Under the pieces are notes generated by a model, which worked only from the letters and a program-made list of their open reading frames with translations, did not search any database and was not told where the DNA came from. 64,000 nucleotides of DNA from Verrucomicrobiales bacterium (GTDB taxonomy: Bacteria > Verrucomicrobiota > Verrucomicrobiia > Verrucomicrobiales > DEV007). Positions 35,727 through 44,419 of this stretch are shown piece by piece. Both the position numbers and the translations under genes were made by a program. The first letter of the stretch is position 1. Every line of letters starts with the position of its first letter. The DNA is taken from assembly GCA_030730365.1 (NCBI GenBank), contig JANQVJ010000077.1:47801-111800 (forward strand), written 5' to 3'.

Positions 35727-36662
35727 TTATTTCGGGGTTGCCTCACCGTGCGGATAGCGATAATCGGCTTTGTCGTCGGTGGAGACTTTTCGCGTCGTGC
35801 CGTCGGCGGGTTTGTAGAGAAACAATTTCCCACCGGCTTGAAAAACGATCTCAGTCGCGTCCTTCGTCCAGCGGGGATAAGCAAACCAGATCGGCTTCCC
35901 TTCCTCATTGGCGAAGGGTTCGAGATTGGTCATGGCCCGTTTCTCGACATCGAAATCAGCGAGGTAGAGAGTGCGTCCGGCAACGGACTGTTTGAATCCT
36001 TTCTGATACTCGAAACAGACCTTCGTCTCGTCGGGTGAAAGACTGACCCGTGCCAGAACGCCGGTCTTGTCGAGCGGACATTGGATGCGCTCGAATTTGG
36101 GTTCGCCCTCAGGATTCGGAGTCATCAAGTAGTAGCCGCGATTTCGGCCCGGCGGTGTCGAGCCGACCAGAATCCGACCGTCCATCAGGCAGGTGAACGC
36201 CCACGTGTGGTAGCTGTTTTCGGTGAGCGCGATTTCTTCGCCGGGCTTTCCGCCGATTTTTCCTGCCATGACTTGATAGCCGCCTCGCGTCGGGTGCTTG
36301 CGGTTCCAGATCGGTGTGTTTGTCCCGTCACGCGTCCACGTCTGGTTGAAATCGGTGTGAGTGCCGTCGGTGAGTTGGTGGAGTCCGGTGCCGTCGGCGT
36401 TGATGATGTGAATAGCGGTTTTCCATTTGCTGACGTCCTTATTGTTCACGAGGCGGCGGAAGAAAACGAGCTTGTCGTCAGTCTTCGACCACGAAGGCTT
36501 GAAGTCCCAGTGGCCGGTTGTGAGGGGTTCTTCTTCGGGAGTTCCGAGGACGTTGACGTGAATCTCCCCGTCCTTGTAATACGAAGCACGATGGCCTCTT
36601 TCTTGAGCGGTCGCCACGCTGAGAGACGCTGAGAGGAGGATGAGATGAATTGTCGATTTCAT
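35727..36662 (-). CDS. Secreted TolB-like/PD40 beta-propeller protein
   Basis: A 311-residue protein with a signal peptide (IHLILLSASLSVATAQ). Repeated units of the WD40-like PD40 type are visible: WDFKPSWSKTDDKLVFFRRL, HTDFNQTWTRDGTN, VSLSPDETKVCFEYQ and PRWTKDATEIVFQAGGKLFL. It probably forms a small periplasmic beta-propeller. No catalytic motif was seen. It is 8 bp upstream of the serine hydrolase gene and 115 bp downstream of the unknown-protein gene, perhaps in one unit. Confidence 0.72.
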   Translation of the reverse strand: MKSTIHLILLSASLSVATAQERGHRASYYKDGEIHVNVLGTPEEEPLTTGHWDFKPSWSKTDDKLVFFRRLVNNKDVSKWKTAIHIINADGTGLHQLTDGTHTDFNQTWTRDGTNTPIWNRKHPTRGGYQVMAGKIGGKPGEEIALTENSYHTWAFTCLMDGRILVGSTPPGRNRGYYLMTPNPEGEPKFERIQCPLDKTGVLARVSLSPDETKVCFEYQKGFKQSVAGRTLYLADFDVEKRAMTNLEPFANEEGKPIWFAYPRWTKDATEIVFQAGGKLFLYKPADGTTRKVSTDDKADYRYPHGEATPK

Positions 36663-36777
36663 TAAAATTTGAGGTCGATAGAAGAAACCACCTGATTAGC
36701 GAAAAGTTCGCGACAATAAGTAGGCGAAATGCGTCACTCGGTTTACTAGCGTGGTTTCAGCTCTGACATTGTGTGGT

Positions 36778-37446
36778 TCATTTTCCGATGATGGCGTCGA
36801 AAGCCTTTTGGGTGGCGGCGGCACGCTCTTGATGGGAGGCGCTCAAAAGCCTGACCCGCTGGTCGTGGACGGCACTCGTGAATTTCGCGCGGAGCTGTGG
36901 GGAAACGCCGCGGCTTTTGTATTTTGCGCGATCCGCGTCGCTCAGGTAGGGCCAGACACGGACGAAGGGGCCTTTGGCGTCGTGGCCGATGTACTCCTCT
37001 CGGGTCGGGATGCCTTGAGGGAGAGTGATCGTTTTCCCCGGAGCCGTTTGATCTTCTCTGTAGCCGAGCGCGATAGTTTCGTCGCCGACGATGAGTTCGA
37101 CTTCGGCCTGTTCGAGGAGGGAGTCGGGATTCACTGCGGCCAAGCGCCAACCCATCTCGTTGGGCGTCGTATCGATGAGGTGCCTTTTCTCCGTCTCGGT
37201 ATTTACGACCATGATGACGGGTTGGCCGTTCAGATAGGCGATCCCGGTGAGTTCTAACGCTTTCGACCAGTCGATACTCCGCGTGAACGGGGAGTTCTTT
37301 TTCAGTGCATCGAAAGTGTCCCCGCCAAGAGGCTGCGGCAAATCCGGACAGGAAGTCTGCTCTTCCTTTGGCTCCGCGTGCGCAAGAAAACATACTCCGC
37401 AGGTACAGACTATTTCAAAAGTCTTACTGAAACGGAGGAGGTTCAT
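36778..37446 (-). CDS. Secreted protein of unknown function
   Basis: A 222-residue protein with a likely signal peptide (FEIVCTCGVCFLAHAEP). The middle contains LTGIAYLNGQPVIMVVNTET, suggesting a pilus-assembly or secretin-like beta-strand module, but no family is recognised. The C-terminus is Arg/Ala-rich and helical. Its start (37446) lies 10 bp after the stop of the fusion gene, so both are probably on one transcript. It lies in the repeat-bounded block. Confidence 0.62.
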   Translation of the reverse strand: MNLLRFSKTFEIVCTCGVCFLAHAEPKEEQTSCPDLPQPLGGDTFDALKKNSPFTRSIDWSKALELTGIAYLNGQPVIMVVNTETEKRHLIDTTPNEMGWRLAAVNPDSLLEQAEVELIVGDETIALGYREDQTAPGKTITLPQGIPTREEYIGHDAKGPFVRVWPYLSDADRAKYKSRGVSPQLRAKFTSAVHDQRVRLLSASHQERAAATQKAFDAIIGK

Positions 37447-37456
37447 CGTCGGAAAA

Positions 37457-38065
37457 TCATACTTCGAGTCCCATCAGCGGACCGGTCCCGGTGGCGAAGG
37501 TTTTGTCGGCGAGGCCGAACTGGTTGAGGATGCTCACGTAAAGATTGGCGAGCGGAGCGGCGCCTGCCTCGAACGCGAGATGCTGTCCGTGGTTGTAGCG
37601 ACCGCCGAACTTTGCGTCCTCGGGAAACCCGGCCGCATAGGTGCCAAGCACGCCGAGTATATCCTCCACCGTGGTTTCATACTCAAGGCGGTTCAACCGC
37701 CGCAGCACAGTTTCCGGACGCTGACCCGCGAGCGCGAGACTGGCGCGCTCCAGCTCAGCATCAATCCACGCCGTGATCTTTTCAACGTCCTCCGGCGACG
37801 GTTGCTTCGCATCTTCAGGCGGCATGTCGCCTGAATGCAGTTGATCGCGGACGGTGCGCCAGTATTTCGCGTCGGCCGCGTTCTCGGAGATCTTCAGTTC
37901 ATCCACCCGGAAATCCCCCTTCTGCTTCTTCGGCCAGTGGCATTCGATGCAGTGGGTCTGCGCGAATGCCACCAGTTCCTTAGGCGGCACGGTCTCGGCC
38001 CAGAGCTGCCCGCCGATAGACGCGAACACGCACACGGCGATGAGGAATCCGGTTTTCGATCTCAT
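37457..38065 (-). CDS. Fused remnant: DUF1587-type cytochrome start joined to DUF1552 end
   Basis: A 202-residue protein with signal peptide (MRSKTGFLIAVCVFASIGGQLWAE, read in two parts). The haem site HCIECHWPKKQKGDFRVDEL and the DUF1587 segment VLRRLNRLEYETTVEDILGV are from the large DUF1592/DUF1587-type cytochromes. After FPEDAK the sequence changes to GGRYNHGQHLAFEAGAAPLA and ends LMGLEV, the usual end of DUF1552 proteins, normally the next gene in such operons. I infer an in-frame deletion joining the two genes. Start ATG 38065 opens the signal peptide; the frame extends to 38158, inside the repeat. It may be non-functional. Confidence 0.68.
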   Translation of the reverse strand: MRSKTGFLIAVCVFASIGGQLWAETVPPKELVAFAQTHCIECHWPKKQKGDFRVDELKISENAADAKYWRTVRDQLHSGDMPPEDAKQPSPEDVEKITAWIDAELERASLALAGQRPETVLRRLNRLEYETTVEDILGVLGTYAAGFPEDAKFGGRYNHGQHLAFEAGAAPLANLYVSILNQFGLADKTFATGTGPLMGLEV

Positions 38066-38156
38066 GATGTTGGAAAACGGCGATCTAAGAGGGTTGGATC
38101 GGCGACCTGACAGGGTTGAGTCGATCTCAGTTTTCCGCGTTTGCTCCTGCCGGCGC

Positions 38157-38248
38157 AATCAAGGTGCCCTGCACGCTTGAACCCCCTCCGACCTCGGGCC
38201 TTCGGTGGAATGGGAGCCGAGGGGTTGAAAAAGGAAATTCCTAGCATT
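38157..38248 (+). repeat. 92-bp perfect direct repeat, copy 2
   Basis: Identical to copy 1 at 33250-33341, same orientation, 4.9 kb apart. The two copies bound a block with a truncated and a fused gene, a serine hydrolase, a PD40 protein and an unknown protein. Bases immediately flanking the repeats differ (G versus C before, A versus C after). It is not a recognised IS end. The folded form recalls an attC site, but the core sites RYYYAAC and GTTRRRY are not met. Confidence 0.9.
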
Positions 38249-38421
38249 CGGATCGAACAGACGAAGGAAGCGAATCGAATCGACAGGACCGAGCTGCTCC
38301 CGCAAAGCAATCAGCCCCCGGCGGTAAAGCTCGATGGGCGTGGAGGCGGTCGGAGCGTCGGAACTCCTAGTCTAAAGATTCGGGAAATTCAGGGGATTGG
38401 TAACGAGGTCATTTCACCCCC

Positions 38422-38673
38422 TCATCCCGCAACAACGCCCGCCTGCCGAACACAGAGCCTTTCGTCCTGGCGGGGTGCCTCCACCTGGGATTCCCGTACG
38501 CTGACCACCGCGACGGTGTCGCCGACGGCGTTGAAAACTTCCAGTTCATAGCCGGGCTCTTGACCGGGAGCGCCCGGATACCGCTCAACAACGGTGGCGA
38601 GATCTCCCCGGCAAAGTCCGGCTTCGAGTAGGTCCTGTGTCAGGATGATGTGGCTGAAGAGTTCGTGTTTCAT
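38422..38673 (-). CDS. DUF4926-like small protein
   Basis: An 83-residue protein starting MKHELFSHIILTQDLLEAGL, then RGDLATVVERYPG and a segment YELEVFNAVGDTVAVVSVRE. This matches DUF4926 proteins, small beta-barrel-like proteins often seen next to toxin genes and sometimes proposed as partners. ATG 38673 was chosen since the longer frame (to 38745) adds only low-complexity sequence. No toxin-like partner is adjacent; the gene downstream is formate dehydrogenase. Context does not define a role. Confidence 0.6.
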   Translation of the reverse strand: MKHELFSHIILTQDLLEAGLCRGDLATVVERYPGAPGQEPGYELEVFNAVGDTVAVVSVRESQVEAPRQDERLCVRQAGVVAG

Positions 38674-38876
38674 GTGGGGAGGGGCAACAGATGGCCAGGA
38701 TTTCCACAATCGGAGCGAAGCGGAGATGGATGCCGTAGGCGTCAAATGATCACAGATGCGGTTGGGGGAATTTCAACGCGAATGGGAACGAAGGTGACGC
38801 GAATGACCGCGAATCCCTGGCGGGTGATGAGATCGTGTCCTTTCCCGTAACCTTTTACCTTTTACTTTCCCACCTT

Positions 38877-41639
38877 TTACGGGCGCGCGGTCGCCACCAT
38901 CTCCTCCTCGCGCTTCTCCCGCGCCCCAACTCGTTCCACATCCACCGCCACGACCTTATACTCCGGACACATTGTGTCCTCATCACACTCGCTGCTCGTG
39001 ACCATGTTCACGAGCGCCTCGGGAAAGTGGAAGGTTGTGTAAAGAATCCCCGGCCTCACCTCGGTGGAGATCCGAGCCTTGATGCGGACCTCGCCGCGGG
39101 CGGAAAAGATGCGCACGAGATCGCCGTCCTCGATCCCCTTCTTCGCCGCATCCTCGGGATGGATCGCGAGGAGATCCTCGCTGACGATCTTGGCATTGCC
39201 GGTGCGGCGGGTCATCGTGCCGCAGTTGTAATGCTCGAGGATCCGGCCGGTCGTGAGGATGAAGGGATAGTCGACGCCGTGTTTTTCGAGCTCCTTCGAC
39301 TCGCGGAACTCGAAGAAGTGGAACTTGCCGAGGCCGCGTTTGAAGCTGTCGAGGTGTAGGATGGGCGTGCCGACGCCGCCCTCGGCGATGGGCCACTGGG
39401 TGCCCTGCTCGGTGAGATTCTCCCAGGTCGCGCCGGCAAAGAAAGGAACGATCTGCGCGATCTCGGCGAGAACGCCCTCGGGCGTGTAGTCGGGCTGGTC
39501 CATCCCCATGCGCTGCATGATCTCGGCAATGATGACGCCGTCGGGTTTGGTGCCCGCGACCGGGGAAATCACGGCATTGACCCGCTGGACGCGGCGCTCG
39601 CCGTTGGTGAAGGTACCGCTCTTTTCAAGAAAGGAAGAGGCGGGCAGGACGACATCGGCGAACTCGCAGGTGGGAGTCATGAAGAGCTCCTGCACGACGA
39701 GGAAGTCGAGAGCGTTGAGTGCGGCCTGGACGTGCTCGGTGTTCGGGTCAGTCTGGGCGACGTCCTCGCCCATGATCCACATCGCCTTGAGCCGGCCGTC
39801 GAGGGCGGCCTCATACATTTGCGGGATCTTGTAGCCGATCCGATCGCTGAGGTGGGCGCCGTAGAACTCCTCGTAGCGGCGGTGCATCTCGGGCTCGTTC
39901 ACCTGGAAGTAGCCCGCGCCCTGATGTGGCTGGCAACCCATGTCGGCTGCCCCCTGGACGTTGTTTTGTCCGCGCAGGGGGAGGACGCCCACGCCGGGAC
40001 GTCCGATGTTGCCGGTCATCATGGCGATGTCGGCGAGGGTCATGACGGTCTTCGATCCGTGGCTGTGCTCGGTGACGCCGAGTCCGTGGAAGGCCATCGC
40101 GCTGTCGGCCTTACCGTATTCGATGGCGGCGGCCCGAACCTGCTCGCGCGGCACGCCGTGGATGGCCTCGAGCTCGTCAAGATTCAGGGAACGGAGGCCC
40201 TTTTCAAATTCCTCCCAGTTCTCACAGCGTTTTGTGATGAAGTCGCGGTCGATGAGGTTCTCTTCGAGGAGGTAGAAAGCGAACATGTCGAGCAGGGCGA
40301 CATTGGTGCCGGGGCGGAGCTGCAGGTGGTGTTTTGCGTAGGGGACGAGCTCGATCTCGCGCGGATCGATCACGATGAGCGGCACGCCCTTGAGGACTCG
40401 CTGCTTGATGCGCGATCCGGTGACAGGGTGTCCCTCGGTGGGGTTGGCTCCGGTGATGAGGATGCAATTCGTGAATTTGAGGTCGGCGATACTGTTGGTC
40501 GCGGCACCGGTGCCGAAGGCCTTCTGCATGCCCCAGGCGGTGGGGCTGTGGCAGACGCGGGCGCAGGCGTCGATATTATTCGTGCCGAAGCCGGTGCGGA
40601 TGAATTTCTGCATGAGGTAGTTTTCCTCATTCGTGCAGCGGGCCGAGGAGATGCCGGCGACAGCGTCGCCTCCGTGGTCCTCGCGGATGCGGGTGAGGTT
40701 TTTCACGATGTGGTCGTAGGCCTCTTCCCAGGTCGCTTCCTCGAACTTCCCGTCGCGCCGGATAAGCGGGCTGCGGAGGCGGTCGGAGTGATTGTAAAAT
40801 TTGAAAGCGTAGCGTCCCTTCAGACAGGTGTGCGAATGATTCACCTCGGAGTCGGCGGGCGCCTGGATCGAAAGAATCTCATTGCCGCGGGTCGCCACGT
40901 TGAGGTTGCAGCCAACCCCGCAGTAGGTGCAGATCGTACGGGTCTTTTTCGTGGCGAGGATGGCCTTCGACTCGTGCACATCCGAGATCGCCGAAGTCGG
41001 GCAGGCCTGGGCGCAGGCACCGCAACTGACGCAGGGAGAATCTTCGAAGCTGACGTCGAGCCCTTTAATGATGCGGGCCTCAAATCCGCGACCGTGCATC
41101 GAGAGGACGAACTGCCCCTGGACCTCGTCGCAGGCCCTGACACAACGCGAACAGTTGATGCACTTCGACAGGTCCGAGGTCATGTAGGGATGCGAGAGAT
41201 CCTTTTTCCGGTCGAGGTGATTTTTCCCCTCGGGGTAGCGGATTTCGCGCACGCCCACCTTGGCCGCGACAGTCTGCAACTCGCAGTTGCCGTTGATCTC
41301 ACAGGTGAGGCAAACGGGCGGATGATCGGTGAGGACGAGCTCGAGAATGTTCCGCCGCAGGCGGGTGAGCTGCGGGGTGTGGCTGAAGACGTGGAGCCCC
41401 GGAGTCAGCGGTGTGTGGCACGAGGCGACGACACGACGGGGACCGTCCTCACTCGTGGCGATCTCAACCGAGCAGACGCGGCAGGCGCCGTAGGGATCGA
41501 GTTGCGGGGCGTCGCAGAGAGTGGGCACGTGGCCGCGCCCGAGATGGCGATCGACGAACTTCAGGATCGTGTCGCCGTTTTGAAAGGCGAGTGCTTTGCC
41601 GTCGAGGTAGGCGGTGTCGTCAAGAGTGAGCTGGACCAT
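38877..41639 (-). CDS. fdsA: NAD-dependent formate dehydrogenase, alpha (molybdopterin) subunit
   Basis: A 920-residue protein from ATG 41639. In order: a NuoG-like [2Fe-2S] domain (CDAPQLDPYGACRVCSVEI), a His-ligated cluster (DHPPVCLTCEINGNCELQ), two [4Fe-4S] ferredoxin sites (CINCSRCVRACDE and CVSCGACAQACP), then the bis-MGD domain with CTYCGVGCNLNV...CLKG and the catalytic motif CARVCHSPT. The Cys in RVCH (residue ~365) is the Mo-binding position, so this is the cysteine and not the selenocysteine form. It oxidises formate to CO2 and passes electrons through its clusters to the beta subunit. The beta gene is 28 bp upstream. Confidence 0.93.
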   Translation of the reverse strand: MVQLTLDDTAYLDGKALAFQNGDTILKFVDRHLGRGHVPTLCDAPQLDPYGACRVCSVEIATSEDGPRRVVASCHTPLTPGLHVFSHTPQLTRLRRNILELVLTDHPPVCLTCEINGNCELQTVAAKVGVREIRYPEGKNHLDRKKDLSHPYMTSDLSKCINCSRCVRACDEVQGQFVLSMHGRGFEARIIKGLDVSFEDSPCVSCGACAQACPTSAISDVHESKAILATKKTRTICTYCGVGCNLNVATRGNEILSIQAPADSEVNHSHTCLKGRYAFKFYNHSDRLRSPLIRRDGKFEEATWEEAYDHIVKNLTRIREDHGGDAVAGISSARCTNEENYLMQKFIRTGFGTNNIDACARVCHSPTAWGMQKAFGTGAATNSIADLKFTNCILITGANPTEGHPVTGSRIKQRVLKGVPLIVIDPREIELVPYAKHHLQLRPGTNVALLDMFAFYLLEENLIDRDFITKRCENWEEFEKGLRSLNLDELEAIHGVPREQVRAAAIEYGKADSAMAFHGLGVTEHSHGSKTVMTLADIAMMTGNIGRPGVGVLPLRGQNNVQGAADMGCQPHQGAGYFQVNEPEMHRRYEEFYGAHLSDRIGYKIPQMYEAALDGRLKAMWIMGEDVAQTDPNTEHVQAALNALDFLVVQELFMTPTCEFADVVLPASSFLEKSGTFTNGERRVQRVNAVISPVAGTKPDGVIIAEIMQRMGMDQPDYTPEGVLAEIAQIVPFFAGATWENLTEQGTQWPIAEGGVGTPILHLDSFKRGLGKFHFFEFRESKELEKHGVDYPFILTTGRILEHYNCGTMTRRTGNAKIVSEDLLAIHPEDAAKKGIEDGDLVRIFSARGEVRIKARISTEVRPGILYTTFHFPEALVNMVTSSECDEDTMCPEYKVVAVDVERVGAREKREEEMVATARP

Positions 41640-41667
41640 GGTGGCGGGGGATTTGAGAGTGAAAAGA

Positions 41668-43332
41668 TCAGGCGCGGAAGTAGGGACGCAGTTCGTCGGC
41701 AAAGTAGTGGAGAGCATTTTTCACGGGCAGCGGAACTCCGCCACCAAGGGCGCAGAGCGAGGTGATCTGCATCGTGTCGAGGAGGTCATCGAGGAGGGTT
41801 CGATCAATGAGGTAACCCTCTTCAGTCCGCGCCTTCGCGATGAGCTCCTGCCCGCGGGTCGAGCCGATGCGGCAGGGAAAACATTTGCCGCACGATTCAT
41901 CGGCAGTGAACTGGAAGAGGTGCTCGATGTACTGGATCATCGGCATGCTCTGCGGGATGCTGACGACCCCCGCGTGTCCGAGAAGAAAGCCGGCGTTTTT
42001 GAAGGACTCGAAGTCCACGGTGAGTTCGTCGATCTTTTCCACGGGAATGAGCCCGCCGAGCGGCCCTCCGATTTGTACTGCCTTAACCGGCTCTTTGAAG
42101 CCTCCGGCAAGTTCGTAGCAAACCTGCGCGAGCGGCGTGCCCATCGCGACCTCGTAGATCCCCGGACGACGGAAATGGCTGTCGAGAGAGACGAGCTTCG
42201 GCCCCGTGGATTGCTCTGTCCCGACCGAGGCAAAAGCGACGCCGCCCTTGGCCATGATGGCCCGCAGGTTCGAGAAGGTCTCGACGTTGTTCACGACGGT
42301 GGGTTTGCGATAAAGGCCCTCGTGCGTGGGGAAAGGCGGCCGTGTCCGGACCTCGGGACGCTGCCCTTCGATCGAGGCGAGCAGAGCAGTTTCTTCGCCG
42401 CAAATGTAGGCGCCGGCGCCCTTGATCGTTTTCAGGTCGAAGGAAAATCCGCTGCCGCGAATGTTTTCCCCGAGCCATCCGGCCTCACGCAATTCGAGAA
42501 TAGCAGCGTCGATGCGCTCGAGGGAGTCGGGATATTCCGCCCGGATGTAAAGAATCCCCACGGCCGCGCCACAGTACCAGCCTGCCGCGATCATTCCGAA
42601 GAGGACGCTGTGCGGCTGCTCTTCCATGAGGTAGCGATCGATGTAGGCGCCCGGATCACCCTCGTCCGCGTTACAGACGATATACTTGATTTCTCCTTCG
42701 GCCTGACGGCAGGAAAGCCATTTCAAGTGCAGGGGAAAACCGGCCCCGCCGCGGCCGCGTAGTTTGCTGTCTTTGAGCTCAGGATAAAAATCACCCGGAT
42801 CGCGCATGAGCCATGTCCCGAGTGGCTCGTAGTATTCCGCTACTCCGGGAAAGGGTGCGGTCAGTTGCGGTTCGGCGAGGGTGCTTTCGACATGATAATG
42901 ATCCCGGCTCTCGCCCGCCCCGTTTTCGAAAAGGAGACCCAGTTCGCCGGCTGACTTGCCCGAGTAGTTGCGGCCGCCATACTGGAACGCTCCGCCCTCG
43001 TGGCAGCGACCGAGACAGCAGATGTGGCCGATCTCTTCGGCGGGGAAATGATTGCCGACCTCTTCCTTCAGCGTCGCCTGCGTGCCCGCGCAAAGACAGG
43101 CGGACCCGTTGCAGAGAAAGACTTTTTTGCCCTCGTTCTCCTTTTTCAGAAAGTCGTAAAACGAGACCGCCCCGAGCGTCACGGCATCACCGAAGAGCGA
43201 GGACTCTCCCAGCGCGCGAACCGTCCCGGCGCGAGCCGCCGTCCCCGTCTCTTCCGCCGCCTCAACCATGCGCTCAAAGAGATTCTTCGGATCGCTCCGG
43301 CGGAAAGATAGGGAACTGAGATTACGGGACAT
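41668..43332 (-). CDS. fdsB: NAD-dependent formate dehydrogenase, beta (NuoF-like, with fused thioredoxin-type [2Fe-2S] domain) subunit
   Basis: A 554-residue protein. The N-terminus carries a thioredoxin-like [2Fe-2S] site with four cysteines (CNGSACLCAG ... CCLGRC). The NuoF-like part has the FMN/NAD region LRGRGGAGFPLHLKWLS, VCNADEGDPGAYIDRYL, and the [4Fe-4S] motif ESCGKCFPCRIG with a later Cys in ITSLCALGG. It transfers electrons from the alpha subunit to NAD+. The fused thioredoxin-like domain replaces the separate gamma subunit (FdsG), like HoxF. Start ATG 43332. Confidence 0.92.
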   Translation of the reverse strand: MSRNLSSLSFRRSDPKNLFERMVEAAEETGTAARAGTVRALGESSLFGDAVTLGAVSFYDFLKKENEGKKVFLCNGSACLCAGTQATLKEEVGNHFPAEEIGHICCLGRCHEGGAFQYGGRNYSGKSAGELGLLFENGAGESRDHYHVESTLAEPQLTAPFPGVAEYYEPLGTWLMRDPGDFYPELKDSKLRGRGGAGFPLHLKWLSCRQAEGEIKYIVCNADEGDPGAYIDRYLMEEQPHSVLFGMIAAGWYCGAAVGILYIRAEYPDSLERIDAAILELREAGWLGENIRGSGFSFDLKTIKGAGAYICGEETALLASIEGQRPEVRTRPPFPTHEGLYRKPTVVNNVETFSNLRAIMAKGGVAFASVGTEQSTGPKLVSLDSHFRRPGIYEVAMGTPLAQVCYELAGGFKEPVKAVQIGGPLGGLIPVEKIDELTVDFESFKNAGFLLGHAGVVSIPQSMPMIQYIEHLFQFTADESCGKCFPCRIGSTRGQELIAKARTEEGYLIDRTLLDDLLDTMQITSLCALGGGVPLPVKNALHYFADELRPYFRA

Positions 43333-43454
43333 AAAATGGAGGTTTGGTTACCGACGGCGATGTCACCGGAAGAGATCGATCACGCATGAGTCTGCAAAGG
43401 TAGGAAAATCTCGCCTTTCCTGTCAATACCGTTCAAACGTGAGAAGATATACTC

Positions 43455-44363
43455 ATGTCACCCGCGCGAATCGGCCTCCTTTGTCTTTCTCTTTCCCTAC
43501 TCATCTCGGCAGATCTGGGCGCGGAAGAGGTCCGCGATCTTGTGCTCGTCGCGGGGCAGTCGAATGCGGTCGGCTACGACGCCTATGCCTCTGAACTGCC
43601 CGCCGATCCGGGAGATGAAAAAGTACTTTTCTGGTGGCGCTGCGGAGATCCGCCGCCCGACGTCCACGACTCCACCAGCACAAGGCAGTGGACGAGCCTG
43701 CGCCCCCAGCCGATCGGAGATCCTATCCCGAAGATCAATGCATCGGGCGATACTGCCTCGGGTCTGAAGCGTCAGTATGGGAACTTCGGGAAACCCGGGG
43801 GCGGCTTCGGTCCCGAGATGGGGTTTGCGAGGAGCTGGCGAAAAAATGCCGACACACCCCTCGCGATCGTGAAAGTCGCCTTTAGCGGCACCTCCATGGC
43901 GACGGATTGGAATCCGGACGATGCCGGTCCGGGCGGTGCCTGCTATCGCGCCCTCATCGAAGAGAGCCGTGCCGCGATCTCCTCGGCGAAAGAACGCGGC
44001 ATCACCCTGCGACTCCGCGCTCTCATCTGGGTGCAGGGTGAGAGCGACGCTAACGCGGAAGCCGCGCCCCGCTACGAGGAGGCTCTCGGGACAATGATCG
44101 CGCGCCTGCGCGAGGACCTCGAGGCACCCGAATTCGTTGCTCTGCTCGCGGTGAACACGCGCTTCGGCGACGGAAAAAATCCGCACGTTCCCGTCATCGT
44201 CGCGGCACAGAAGTCCCTCGCAGAAAAAGACCCGCTCTGCCGCTACGTTGACACCGCCGGAGCAGAGACGCTCGGGCCGCGCCACACTCACTTCACTGCC
44301 GCAGGCACGCTCGAGGTGGGACGACGCTTCGCCACCGCCCTCGCGGACTTCAAAAAACGATAA
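43455..44363 (+). CDS. SASA-type carbohydrate esterase
   Basis: A 302-residue secreted protein (signal peptide near IGLLCLSLSLLISADLGAE). The SGNH nucleophile motif is LVAGQSNAVG at residues ~31-40, and the second block is IWVQGESDAN near residue 195. The DxxH catalytic end appears as GPRHTHF. Such enzymes remove acetyl or similar groups from carbohydrates in the periplasm or outside. It is the first of three secreted hydrolases transcribed left to right. Confidence 0.84.
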   Translation: MSPARIGLLCLSLSLLISADLGAEEVRDLVLVAGQSNAVGYDAYASELPADPGDEKVLFWWRCGDPPPDVHDSTSTRQWTSLRPQPIGDPIPKINASGDTASGLKRQYGNFGKPGGGFGPEMGFARSWRKNADTPLAIVKVAFSGTSMATDWNPDDAGPGGACYRALIEESRAAISSAKERGITLRLRALIWVQGESDANAEAAPRYEEALGTMIARLREDLEAPEFVALLAVNTRFGDGKNPHVPVIVAAQKSLAEKDPLCRYVDTAGAETLGPRHTHFTAAGTLEVGRRFATALADFKKR

Positions 44364-44419
44364 GGAAGCGCCCCGCGGAGCAGACGCAACTTTCAGCGGG
44401 ACGGACGGTTTGATCGTCC

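Noticed and set aside
38840-38876. Pyrimidine-rich CCTTTTAC repeats downstream of fdsA
   Set aside because: Short imperfect low-complexity sequence without hairpin or copies elsewhere in the window.
39732-41765. 677-codon plus-strand frame over fdsA
   Set aside because: Antisense to the formate dehydrogenase alpha gene, which carries every expected cluster motif; no plausible domain on the plus strand.
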